64,000 nucleotides of DNA from NCBI RefSeq assembly GCF_022568815.1, contig NZ_JAKZHX010000012.1, positions 1-64,000 on the forward strand. Direction: 5' to 3'. Positions 38,723 through 46,652 of the stretch are shown in pieces (within the stretch, counting starts at the first letter, position 1; each line of letters opens with the position of its first letter). The notes below the pieces were generated by a model. It saw only the letters and a program-made list of their open reading frames with translations, was not told the DNA's origin and did no database searches. Source of the stretch: Undibacterium paludis (lineage in GTDB: Bacteria; Pseudomonadota; Gammaproteobacteria; Burkholderiales; Burkholderiaceae_D). The position numbers and the translations under genes were made by a program.

Positions 38723-39625
38723 GTGACCCAGCATAAAAAGCTACGCATAGGATTAATTGCCAACCGCGCCCACCAGGATGCGCCCAATTCGGCACTGGTA
38801 CAACTATTACATGGCGCCGGCCCGGCTCTCCAGCATCTGCAGGCAGAAATGGTGATCGTCGGACGTACACTGGACGCCATTATTTCGCATGGCTTAATGG
38901 AAAGCTGCCCCAAAGTGGAGCGGTTTCCCTATGGCCGTGATGGCGGTCTGATGAAACTGGTGTCGCGGGTCGTAGACAATGATCCGGCGCGTGCTGTCGA
39001 CGCCGTGATTTATCTGATTGACCCGGTCGATCATTCATCGATTTTCCCTGAAGCCCAGGCCCTGAAACGGCAATGTGTGATACACCGCAAACCCTTCCTG
39101 GCCACCCTGGCCAGTGCGCGCGAATGGCTGGAGCTGGAAGCCATGGCGGCAGGCGCCGCCATAGACAATAAATTGAACACCAGCTTCGATTTGGCCAATG
39201 AAGGCATTGCCCTGATTGCTCATGATGCGATGAAAGACAGCATGCTGGCCATGGCAGAAAAACATTTCGACCTGCTTGATCATTTTGCCCACCGTTATGC
39301 CACCGGCACCACCGGCGGCCTGCTCAACCGGCTGGCGCAAAAAATCAAGGGAGAAGAGGCTGGAAGAAACTGGGTGCAACCCTATCTGTCCGGCCCGCTC
39401 GGCGGTGATGCACAACTGGCCGAACTGGTGCTGGACAGGCAGATACGACGCATACTGTTTCTCGAAGATCCGCATGTGGCACGCCAGCATGAAGCAGATA
39501 TACAATTGCTGGAAAGAGCGGCCCGCACTGTCACTGATTTTTCACAGGTCACGAGTGAAATCAGCAGTGCCGACCGCTGGTTGACTCTGCTGGCAGGGCG
39601 TGTGGCTGCCAGCAGTCAGGTCTAG
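38723..39625 (+). CDS. Double-domain methylglyoxal synthase-like protein
   Basis: This 300-residue protein consists of two methylglyoxal-synthase folds in tandem, whereas E. coli MgsA is a single ~150-residue domain. The C-terminal copy (~155-300) keeps the catalytic set: AHDAMKDSML (~165), ATGTTG (~192), GPLGGDAQ (~224; the GGD aspartate is the catalytic base) and DPHVARQHEAD with the final Asp. The N-terminal copy (~5-140) has corresponding but degenerate segments (ANRAHQD, PYGRDGGLMKL, DPVDHSSIFPEAQAL) that lack the HD and GTTG signatures. Methylglyoxal synthase converts dihydroxyacetone phosphate to methylglyoxal and phosphate. GTG at 38723 is the start. The tandem repeat upstream suggests regulation. 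Confidence 0.87.
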   Translation: MTQHKKLRIGLIANRAHQDAPNSALVQLLHGAGPALQHLQAEMVIVGRTLDAIISHGLMESCPKVERFPYGRDGGLMKLVSRVVDNDPARAVDAVIYLIDPVDHSSIFPEAQALKRQCVIHRKPFLATLASAREWLELEAMAAGAAIDNKLNTSFDLANEGIALIAHDAMKDSMLAMAEKHFDLLDHFAHRYATGTTGGLLNRLAQKIKGEEAGRNWVQPYLSGPLGGDAQLAELVLDRQIRRILFLEDPHVARQHEADIQLLERAARTVTDFSQVTSEISSADRWLTLLAGRVAASSQV

Positions 39626-39629
39626 TGAA

Positions 39630-40436
39630 TCAGGCGACCGTTGCTGTCGTTGTTGCGGCTGGTAAAGCTGGTACAGCGGCCGGTTGACCGGACAAGCGCT
39701 TCAATCTTTCCAGCGTGGTTTCGCCGCTGGTATCGGCCTGCGCCACGGATTTGCGGATGGCGTCGATCTCGGCTGCCTGATCTATCGGTTTTTGCGCAAT
39801 GTCGGCAACAATGCGCAAACCTGCTGCTTCATTGCTGACTGTTTGCGCCCGGCGTGTCAGGGCATTCAATGCGCTTGAATGGCTGGCCATGCTCGACAGG
39901 CTGCTCAATTGTTCCTGACGATCCATACGCAATTGCTGCAAGTCTTTTTGCGCTTTGGCCGCTGCCAGATTTTGCAAGGCTTTTTTCGCCGCTGCATCAA
40001 AGTCGGCAAGTTGTTTGGAGAAGGCATCGACGATTTTCTGCAATTCGTCCATGTATTCTTTGGCATCCGCTTCTTCCTGCAATTCCAGCGGCAGACGTGC
40101 CTTGTTGGCTTCGAGTTCATCGCAGAACAGGCTGACCGTCGCTTCAGAAATCTTGCCAGCAGCCAGACGATCTGCCAGGGTTGCGGAGGCTTTTTCATCG
40201 TTGGCGATCAGCTCACGCAAACGTACGACGTCACCATGTTCCTTGTCGAAAGAAGAACGTGCTGCCGCCAGTTTTTGTGCGGTTTCACGCAAGGCGGCAG
40301 CCAGTCTGTCACGGTCTGCTTCGGTTGCCGTTTCCGGATCAAAATTGGCGATGGCTTCAGAAATTTTGTCGCCGAGAGCGCCAAAATGTTTGGAAATCAA
40401 ACGTGCGGTCAGGCCCCAGCCATTCATGTTGCTCAT
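39630..40436 (-). CDS. PspA/YjfJ-like coiled-coil protein
   Basis: This 268-residue soluble protein is almost entirely heptad-rich coiled coil (~40-190), with Ala, Lys, Glu and Asp dominating and no Cys. The C-terminal part (LNALTRRAQTVSNEAAGLR, then IDQAAEIDAIRKS and ERLKRLSGQP) resembles the corresponding part of E. coli YjfJ, a PspA/IM30 (ESCRT-III-like) protein. PspA-type proteins assemble on the inner membrane under envelope stress. The match is from memory. AAGGAAG precedes ATG 40436. It is the last gene of a three-gene minus-strand operon, 93 bp after the DUF2491 gene, the same pairing as yjfJ-yjfK in E. coli. Confidence 0.68.
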   Translation of the reverse strand: MSNMNGWGLTARLISKHFGALGDKISEAIANFDPETATEADRDRLAAALRETAQKLAAARSSFDKEHGDVVRLRELIANDEKASATLADRLAAGKISEATVSLFCDELEANKARLPLELQEEADAKEYMDELQKIVDAFSKQLADFDAAAKKALQNLAAAKAQKDLQQLRMDRQEQLSSLSSMASHSSALNALTRRAQTVSNEAAGLRIVADIAQKPIDQAAEIDAIRKSVAQADTSGETTLERLKRLSGQPAAVPALPAATTTATVA

Positions 40437-40529
40437 GTTACTTCCTTTCAGTGTGTGACGCGGTAAATTTGGTTGGTCTTGCTTTGGTTTCAGTAATACA
40501 GGTGTTGCTAGTGCTGCGTAAGTCCGGTG

Positions 40530-41345
40530 CTATTGCACCAGTAGCCTTTCCGCCTCCAGTGGCAGGGCAATCATAAAATCGACATGGATGTCGCGTACTC
40601 TGCCATCGCCATCCCTGCTTCTTAAAGTCTCTGTGCTGATCAGTAATAATTCAGTCTGGTCACCTGCTTCATTAAGTTTTCTGCGATAGGGCATGAATAC
40701 CACTTCCTGCTGCAGGCCATGCTGGCCGGCCGCGTCGTCAATGCGGGTTTCCACACCTTTGAAGGGGGCGACAAATTCCTGCGCAGGGTCACCGGCATCG
40801 CGTTCATAAGTCAGGCTGTCGGCATCGGCAAATACACTGTCGAGCGTGGCGTCATCCCAGCCTATCTCAGCCAGTTGTTCACGCCACAGGCTGTAGCTGC
40901 GGTCCCCCAGACCGGCGCCGTTCTCGCCCAAGAAAGCTTGCTGGTCTTCCACTGTTTCAGGTATCAGCCGGGTCAGGTGGCTGCAATACAGCAGTTCCTG
41001 CAATTCATTATTGGCGTCGCAATACAACTGTATAAACTTTTCGCCACCATCGGCATCGCGGTTCAGGTAATAGCGATACATCTTGCCGCTGATAGGCAGT
41101 TGTACGCGGCTGATGGCGACGATGCGAGTCTCGGCCTCATCCGGCATGGCAATCAGTGAGCCCTGACTGATTGCCCGTATCAGCGGTGTTTTCTGCAGGT
41201 TGACCACACTGCCTATGCGTGCTGCCAGTGGCAGGGCGGCATCCTGCCTGCCATTTTCGGCATGCATGTCGCGCGGGTTTTGTTCGTCCTTGTCGAGCTT
41301 GCCGAATATTTTTCCTACGTATTGATAGGCATCTTTCCAGGCCAT
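40530..41345 (-). CDS. DUF2491 (YjfK-like) protein
   Basis: This 271-residue cytoplasmic protein has no signal or membrane span. It matches DUF2491/YjfK: LPLAARIGSVVNLQKTPLIR, the MYRYYLNRDADGGEKFIQLY strand pair, GLGDRSYSLWREQL and the C-terminal RDIHVDFMIALPLEAERL. The function is unknown. In E. coli yjfK lies next to yjfJ in the yjfIJKLMC gene set. Here its ribosome-binding site (GGGAGGA) overlaps the stop region of the upstream membrane-protein gene, implying translational coupling. The PspA-like gene follows on the same strand. Confidence 0.82.
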   Translation of the reverse strand: MAWKDAYQYVGKIFGKLDKDEQNPRDMHAENGRQDAALPLAARIGSVVNLQKTPLIRAISQGSLIAMPDEAETRIVAISRVQLPISGKMYRYYLNRDADGGEKFIQLYCDANNELQELLYCSHLTRLIPETVEDQQAFLGENGAGLGDRSYSLWREQLAEIGWDDATLDSVFADADSLTYERDAGDPAQEFVAPFKGVETRIDDAAGQHGLQQEVVFMPYRRKLNEAGDQTELLLISTETLRSRDGDGRVRDIHVDFMIALPLEAERLLVQ

Positions 41346-41349
41346 GATA

Positions 41350-42282
41350 TTAATTTCCTCCCAAACTATAATGAGCTGCTTTTTCTTGCTGACTGCTGCG
41401 ATTCATCCGACGCCATATCTTGTGGCCCACCCAGGCAAAGCCGCCTATGATCAAACTCCACAGCGCCAGTCTCAGCAACTTCCAGCCCAGACCTTCTTCC
41501 TGTACAGAAGCCGCTGCTGTCCTGGTCTTGTCTTTCAAGACAGCGCCGGTCTCTGCTGCGTCATTCTGTTTCTGTTTTGACAAACCAAGGTCACTGCCAG
41601 TTGCTTCTGTATCTGACCCTATCGCTGGCTTGCCATCATTGCTGACACCGCCGCCCTGACCTGATACCGTGCCACCGTTGTTGCTGCCGCTACCGCTCTG
41701 ATTGGCGATGGGTTCCAGTTGTCCATGCCTGGATTCAGCAGCCTGGGGATGGCTCATCATGCCGCCCAGCATGAAACCGACGATAGCGGCAGGCAAAATG
41801 CCGCTGCTTTTTTGCACAACGACAGGCGCAGGTGCCGACATCGGCGCTGCAGCGACTGCTGGCGCTGCTGACGGCACTGGCGGGGGCATGCCAGTCGCTG
41901 CAGTAGTTTGCGTATTGCCATTGCCATATCCGCCTGGTCTGCCAAACTGGTTATTGCTGGCATTCGCAGTTTGACTGTTGGCCTGCCTGCGTGCATCCAT
42001 GCTTTTCTGGGCGTTTGCCTGCGCCTGGCTCTTTTCCAGGTCACGGTTCAGTGCAGAGTCACTCTTCCTGCCGGCAGCCGGTTTGCTGGTATTAAAACTG
42101 CCAAAGCCGGTGCTGGATGACTTGGATGGAGCAGGCTTGCTGACATTTTTTTGCGAAGAGAAACCGCCGCGAAATCCGCCCGATGAACCTGAAGGGCGTG
42201 AACCCGCATACGACAGGCCGGACGACAAAGGCAGGGCGATTGCCAGCAATATCACGATTAACTTGTTATTCAGTCTGTTCAT
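41350..42282 (-). CDS. Exported low-complexity membrane protein
   Basis: This 310-residue protein starts at ATG 42282 with a signal peptide (LIVILLAIALPLSSGLSYAG). Next is a Gly/Ser/Arg-rich, then Gln/Asn/Pro/Ala-rich, low-complexity region (~25-170). A hydrophobic patch GILPAAIVGFMLGGMM follows (~165-180), then another flexible stretch, and one C-terminal transmembrane helix (LALWSLIIGGFAWVGHKIWR, ~275-295) with a basic tail. It resembles proteins encoded beside DUF2491 in other proteobacteria but has no named domain. It is first in the operon with DUF2491 and PspA-like genes, so a membrane anchor or partner of the PspA-like protein is a reasonable hypothesis. Confidence 0.6.
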   Translation of the reverse strand: MNRLNNKLIVILLAIALPLSSGLSYAGSRPSGSSGGFRGGFSSQKNVSKPAPSKSSSTGFGSFNTSKPAAGRKSDSALNRDLEKSQAQANAQKSMDARRQANSQTANASNNQFGRPGGYGNGNTQTTAATGMPPPVPSAAPAVAAAPMSAPAPVVVQKSSGILPAAIVGFMLGGMMSHPQAAESRHGQLEPIANQSGSGSNNGGTVSGQGGGVSNDGKPAIGSDTEATGSDLGLSKQKQNDAAETGAVLKDKTRTAAASVQEEGLGWKLLRLALWSLIIGGFAWVGHKIWRRMNRSSQQEKAAHYSLGGN

Positions 42283-42397
42283 GGTTTCATCTATAGAAAT
42301 ATTATTAAGCTCTCTGTACAATCCCTCATCGCTTGATGGATGTCATCATAGTGAGCAAAAACACAAAGTTCATCGGTAATAAATCAGAGGTTTCACC

Positions 42398-42886
42398 ATG
42401 ACACGCAAATATTCAGATATGAATCAACATGACGCCTTGTACAAAATAGCGCGCGCCTATCCTGGCGGTTTGGAAGCATTGGCAATAAAAATAGGGGTGT
42501 CAGTGAATGTCTTGCGGAATAAACTGGCACCGGGCATAGAGTCTCACTACCCGTCTTTTGAAGAGCTGTCAGTGATTGTTGAGCATTGCCATGAAGCCGG
42601 TGTCAAGGATGCCCACCTGCCCCTGCACGCCTTATTGAGCAGGCATGGCATGGCGGCCTTTGTCATCCCCGAACCCAATGAAGTCAGCGAAGACGATTTG
42701 TCGCAAACCGTGTGCCGCGTCATGAGCCGTGTTGGTGATGTGGCAGAAGCGGTATCAACGGCCTTGCTGGATGGTGTCATCACCGACGCCGAAGCTGACC
42801 TGATAGAACGGGAATTCCAGAGTGCCCTGACGGTGCTGGGAGAATGGCGCGCCCGTATACGGGCTCACCACAGGCAAAAGGACTAA
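42398..42886 (+). CDS. Phage regulatory protein CII family (CP76-like)
   Basis: This 162-residue DNA-binding-type protein resembles phage CII/CP76 regulators (DALYKIARAYPGGLEALAIK with an HTH-like NVLRNKLAP, ~8-45; HYPSFEELSVIVEHC; LSRHGMAAFVIPEP). Such proteins in P2-like phages control lysogeny, and chromosomal copies occur without a prophage. No phage gene is nearby. It is divergent from the membrane-protein operon (115 bp), and could control it. The stop overlaps the convergent DUF2314 gene by 4 bp. Confidence 0.72.
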   Translation: MTRKYSDMNQHDALYKIARAYPGGLEALAIKIGVSVNVLRNKLAPGIESHYPSFEELSVIVEHCHEAGVKDAHLPLHALLSRHGMAAFVIPEPNEVSEDDLSQTVCRVMSRVGDVAEAVSTALLDGVITDAEADLIEREFQSALTVLGEWRARIRAHHRQKD

Positions 42887-43710
42887 TGTTTTATTGCCGC
42901 CTGTTCCAGGAAATTCACTATCCTGGGCCAGCCCATCTTGCGCGCCAGGTCCAACGCTGATTCGCCTTTGGGATTGCGGGCCAGGGGGTCGGCGCCATGT
43001 TTGACCAGCAAAGTCACCGGCGCCAGATTGCCTGCCAGGGCGTCTCTTTGCAACAGGGTCCAGCCGAACTCATCAACACTGCTGGCAAAAGCCGGTTGCT
43101 CTGCCAGACCCTGATCCATCTTTTCTGCCATGTTTTCGCTCATGGGATGTTCAGGCAACTCATCGTGCTCAACAGCGGCAGGGCTGCTTTTTTTGGCAAA
43201 CAGGCTCGACAGGAAACCCTGCTTTTCCTTGTCAGCAGCGGGTACCACCCTTACTTCGCCAGGCTTGCCGAATTCCAGCCCCCAGGCCTGGTCATGTTCG
43301 GCCCGCTCGACTGCCGACATGTTGGTGCGCATCACGTCAATACTGTAACCGCCATACACCTGGCCATTGATGGTGTACATCCAGTCGCCAATCTCTGCCA
43401 GCGCCACAGTCACTGGGGCACCGGCACTGATGCTGTCGAACCACTGTGGATTATTCAGCAGCACACCACTGATGTCATCGCCATCAAACTGCAGTTCGCC
43501 CACCCACATGTGTTCGACCTCGGGACCATCCTCGCTGAGACCTGTAGGGAAGGCCACCTTGACCGCCGCCATACCAAGGCCTGGGATAATGCGCCGGTAC
43601 TCCCAGGACAGTTCGCGCCACAGATACTTGAAAGTCTTGCGCGCCTGCTGTGCAGCTGCAGACATGGCCGGGCTATCACCTTCGAACATCAACACTTTTG
43701 CTTCGCTCAT
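42883..43710 (-). CDS. DUF2314 domain protein with C-terminal ankyrin repeats
   Basis: This 275-residue cytoplasmic protein begins with a DUF2314 domain (~20-140: RRIIPGLGMAAVKVAF, EHMWVGELQFDGDDISGVLL, NGQVYGGYSID). A low-complexity linker follows (~150-210), then one to two ankyrin repeats at the C-terminus (GWTLLQRDALAGNLAPVTLL and NPKGESALDLARKMG). DUF2314 is of unknown function and is often associated with ankyrin repeats in immunity-like or regulatory proteins. It is convergent with the CII-like gene (4-bp overlap). ATG 43710 is the only reasonable start. Confidence 0.75.
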   Translation of the reverse strand: MSEAKVLMFEGDSPAMSAAAQQARKTFKYLWRELSWEYRRIIPGLGMAAVKVAFPTGLSEDGPEVEHMWVGELQFDGDDISGVLLNNPQWFDSISAGAPVTVALAEIGDWMYTINGQVYGGYSIDVMRTNMSAVERAEHDQAWGLEFGKPGEVRVVPAADKEKQGFLSSLFAKKSSPAAVEHDELPEHPMSENMAEKMDQGLAEQPAFASSVDEFGWTLLQRDALAGNLAPVTLLVKHGADPLARNPKGESALDLARKMGWPRIVNFLEQAAIKH

Positions 43711-44013
43711 GGGTATGACCTCAAAAATAGAATGACTGTAGCTGAATCAGACTGACAAACAGGGAAGCGGGGAATTTCGTTTCAAATGATACAAGTCCTT
43801 ACTGCCATTGCATAACGGGTAACCCCGTATTCCCAGTCTGTAATCAGGCACACGGCGACCATTTGGTCCCTGCCAGGGAAATTTGATATGGTTAAATAAT
43901 TGAGCAAATGGGCAGTAAATTAGTGATGCGTACATAGTTGAAATTTTTGCCCAGCAGCATTTCTTTCGCTGCACTACAATGATGGTCTGCCTCAACCTCC
44001 AGCCGCCATCATC
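43711..44013. other. Divergent intergenic region between DUF2314 gene and chromate transporter
   Basis: The 303 bp contain no recognisable repeat, RNA gene or strong promoter. Any regulatory element for the chromate transporter pair must lie here. Confidence 0.5.
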
Positions 44014-44580
44014 ATGTCCACAGAAACCACGAGCCAGCGCCCCTCATCGCTGGCGGATATCTATATCTCTTTCACCCTGCTGGCATTACAGGGTTTTGGC
44101 GGGGTACTGGCAGTTGTACAGCGTGAACTGGTTGAGCGCAAACGCTGGCTGACGATGGAAGAATTTGTCGAAGACTGGGCTGTCGCCCAGATCCTGCCCG
44201 GCCCGAATGTGGTGAATCTGTCACTGATGATAGGCCACCGTTATTTTGGCCTGCCCGGTGCGATGGCGGCACTGGCTGGCATGTTGTCCATCCCTTTGCT
44301 GATCGTGTTGATGCTGGCCATCGTGTATGCCCAGTTCGCCCAATACCCGCAAGTGGTTGGCGCTCTGCGCGGCATGGGTGCCGTGACTGCCGGCCTGATC
44401 ATCGCTACTGCGCTCAAACTGGTGCCTGCATTAAAGAATAATCCCCTGGGCAGGACCACGGCCCTGCTGTTCAGCGCCCTCTGTTTTACCGGCATCGCCC
44501 TGCTGCGCCTGCCGCTTGCCTACATTCTGCTGGCGCTGGGCACGGTGACTTGCCTGCTGACTTACCGGAGGCTGAAATGA
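44014..44580 (+). CDS. Chromate transporter subunit, N-type half
   Basis: This 188-residue membrane protein is a single-domain CHR protein (short-chain CHR). It shows GFGGVLAVVQRELVERKRWL (~27-46), QILPGPNVVNLSLMIG (~63-78) and about five to six membrane helices. Chromate transporters of this kind export chromate, and sulfate is a competing anion. Single-domain forms work as a pair with the next gene, which overlaps by 4 bp (ATGA), and together replace the fused ChrA. The gene carries no associated chrB. Confidence 0.9.
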   Translation: MSTETTSQRPSSLADIYISFTLLALQGFGGVLAVVQRELVERKRWLTMEEFVEDWAVAQILPGPNVVNLSLMIGHRYFGLPGAMAALAGMLSIPLLIVLMLAIVYAQFAQYPQVVGALRGMGAVTAGLIIATALKLVPALKNNPLGRTTALLFSALCFTGIALLRLPLAYILLALGTVTCLLTYRRLK

Positions 44581-45176
44581 CACCTGATGTCCTGCATACC
44601 GGTCTGCACATCAGCCTGGACTGGAACGACTGGCTGCAACTCTTCATGCATTACATGATGCTGTCGCTGCTTTCGGTAGGCGGCGCCATTTCAACCCTGC
44701 CAGACATGCACCGCTACCTGGTCAGCCAGAATGGCTGGCTGACCGATGCGCAGTTCAATGCCTCGGTTTCGATCGCCCAGGCAGCGCCGGGACCGAATGT
44801 GTTGTTCATTGCCCTGATGGGCTGGAATGTAGGCATGAACGCCGGTGGCATGTGGGCCGGCCTGCTTGGCGTTTTCATCACCATGACGGGCATCATGCTG
44901 CCCAGCACTACGCTGACCTATATGGCAGCCAGCTGGGGCCATGCCAACCGGGAACTGCGTAGCGTACGCGCCTTCAAGCTGGGCATGGCGCCTATCGTGA
45001 TTGGCCTGCTGCTGGCCACTGGCTGGATCATGGCAGCTTCGCACAACCAGGCCAGCAAGGACTGGCCACTGTGGCTGCTGACGCTGGTATGCGTGCTGGT
45101 GGTCTGGCGCACCCGCCTGCATTTGCTGTGGCTGCTGGCGGCGGGTGCCACCCTTGGCTGGTTCGGCCTGATCTGA
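44577..45176 (+). CDS. Chromate transporter subunit, C-type half
   Basis: This 199-residue partner of the preceding CHR protein starts at ATG 44577 (MTPDVLHTG). GGAGG lies upstream, inside the preceding gene. It shows LSVGGAISTLPDMHRYLV (~38-55) and IAQAAPGPNVLFIALMGWNVG (~70-90), the second copies of the CHR motif, plus several membrane helices. It pairs with the N-type half in antiparallel topology. Both subunits have the motifs expected for function. Confidence 0.9.
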   Translation: MTPDVLHTGLHISLDWNDWLQLFMHYMMLSLLSVGGAISTLPDMHRYLVSQNGWLTDAQFNASVSIAQAAPGPNVLFIALMGWNVGMNAGGMWAGLLGVFITMTGIMLPSTTLTYMAASWGHANRELRSVRAFKLGMAPIVIGLLLATGWIMAASHNQASKDWPLWLLTLVCVLVVWRTRLHLLWLLAAGATLGWFGLI

Positions 45177-45184
45177 AGCCCTGC

Positions 45185-46585
45185 TCAGACAAAACCCAGA
45201 TTGCGCGCACTGACATTGTAATTCTTCAGGTTGGGCAAGATACTCAGCAGATCCGTATCTGATACACCGAGCCATTTGCCCAATGTGGCGGCATACTGGT
45301 CCACCGACGTGGTCGGCAACAGACGTCCCTGACCAACATCATCATCGCCGCCATTGGCCACCAGTGGCGCGGTACCGTAATAACGCTTGCCATTCACCGC
45401 GCCGCCCAGCATGAAATGCATGCTGCCCCAGCCATGGTCAGAGCCATCGTTATTGCCCGTTAAAGTACGGCCAAAATCCGATGCGGTAAAACTGGTGACC
45501 TTGTTGGCAACACCAAGCTCTACGGTCGCGTTGTAAAAGGATGTCAATGCGTCAGCCACACTGCTCAACAAACCGGGATGGGTGGACAAGAGACCATCAT
45601 GGGTATCGAAGCCGCCCATGGAAACAAAAAATACCTGGCGTTTTGCGCCCAGGGCGCTGGCGGCAGAAATCATGCGTGCCACCATTTTCAATTGCTGTGC
45701 CAGGTCATTGGTCGCCGTAAAGGGCGTGCTGATATTGGGTGCTCCGGCCAGTGCTGTCGTCAGGGCAGCATTGGCATCGATGGAACGACGGGTGACGCGG
45801 GTATATTCATTCTCGAACAGGTGCGGCCTGGACTGAGTAATCAGGCTTTGCAGGGCTGCTGAACACGAAGCAGAACCAAACAAGGGCGTCTGTAAGCCAT
45901 TGAAAGGAACGGAGCCATTGGTCGATACCTGGTATTGCACCGCAGTGTTCCCTGACAGGTAGACCGCATTACCCGATACATTGACGCAGGTGAAGGTAGC
46001 GTTGCCATTACCGGCTTCAAACAGGTCCCCCATGCGGCCACCCCAGCCGGATGTCGCCCCTTCTGCCGCCGAAGACTGCCAGAACGATTGCTGGTCATTG
46101 TGCGAAAACAGTTTTGGGGGCAGGGGGACGATCTTGTTGCCGTATTCAAGCTTGCTGGTTGGTTGAATCAGGGTACCGACGTTGAGCAGAACACCCATTT
46201 TGCCAGCATTGAAGATCGGCAGCAGAGGAGCCAGTTCCGGCGCTAGTGCATACTGATGACTGACGCCATTGCGGTCAACCGGCACCGCCATGGGATCGAG
46301 CACCGTGCCTGTCAGTTTGTCGCGTGCATAGGCCAGGGTAGGGCGCAGCTGGGCATAGGCATTGTAGTTGGGGCTGTCATATGGCACCAGGGTATTGGCA
46401 TAGTCATTGCCGCCGTATAAGAACACACAGACGATGGCTTTGTAGTCGTCCGCATTGGCTGCTGAAGCCTCTGCCATGGCAGCCAGATTAAGAGCCCATG
46501 GCGTCGCAGCGCCGGCGATGGACAAGGCTGAAGCGCGCTGCAAAAATGCGCGACGTGATGCATTGATATTCTTTGAATTATTCAT
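45185..46585 (-). CDS. DUF1501 family Tat-exported protein
   Basis: This 466-residue protein carries a twin-arginine signal (NASRRAFLQRASALSIAGAA, ~10-29). The DUF1501 domain (alkaline-phosphatase/sulfatase-like fold) spans most of the remainder, with VCVFLYGGNDYANTLVPYDS near the start, SMGGFDTHD and the SDFGRTLTGN and GSDHGWGSMHF motifs in the C-terminal half. It is exported folded across the inner membrane. In many bacteria a DUF1501 gene follows a DUF1800 gene, as here (67 bp apart on the same strand). The substrate of the pair is unknown. Confidence 0.9.
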   Translation of the reverse strand: MNNSKNINASRRAFLQRASALSIAGAATPWALNLAAMAEASAANADDYKAIVCVFLYGGNDYANTLVPYDSPNYNAYAQLRPTLAYARDKLTGTVLDPMAVPVDRNGVSHQYALAPELAPLLPIFNAGKMGVLLNVGTLIQPTSKLEYGNKIVPLPPKLFSHNDQQSFWQSSAAEGATSGWGGRMGDLFEAGNGNATFTCVNVSGNAVYLSGNTAVQYQVSTNGSVPFNGLQTPLFGSASCSAALQSLITQSRPHLFENEYTRVTRRSIDANAALTTALAGAPNISTPFTATNDLAQQLKMVARMISAASALGAKRQVFFVSMGGFDTHDGLLSTHPGLLSSVADALTSFYNATVELGVANKVTSFTASDFGRTLTGNNDGSDHGWGSMHFMLGGAVNGKRYYGTAPLVANGGDDDVGQGRLLPTTSVDQYAATLGKWLGVSDTDLLSILPNLKNYNVSARNLGFV

Positions 46586-46652
46586 TATTTACTCCCTGTA
46601 AACTGCACAATGAACTGCGGGAAAATTATCTGACCTGACTTGTCGCGCTTAT

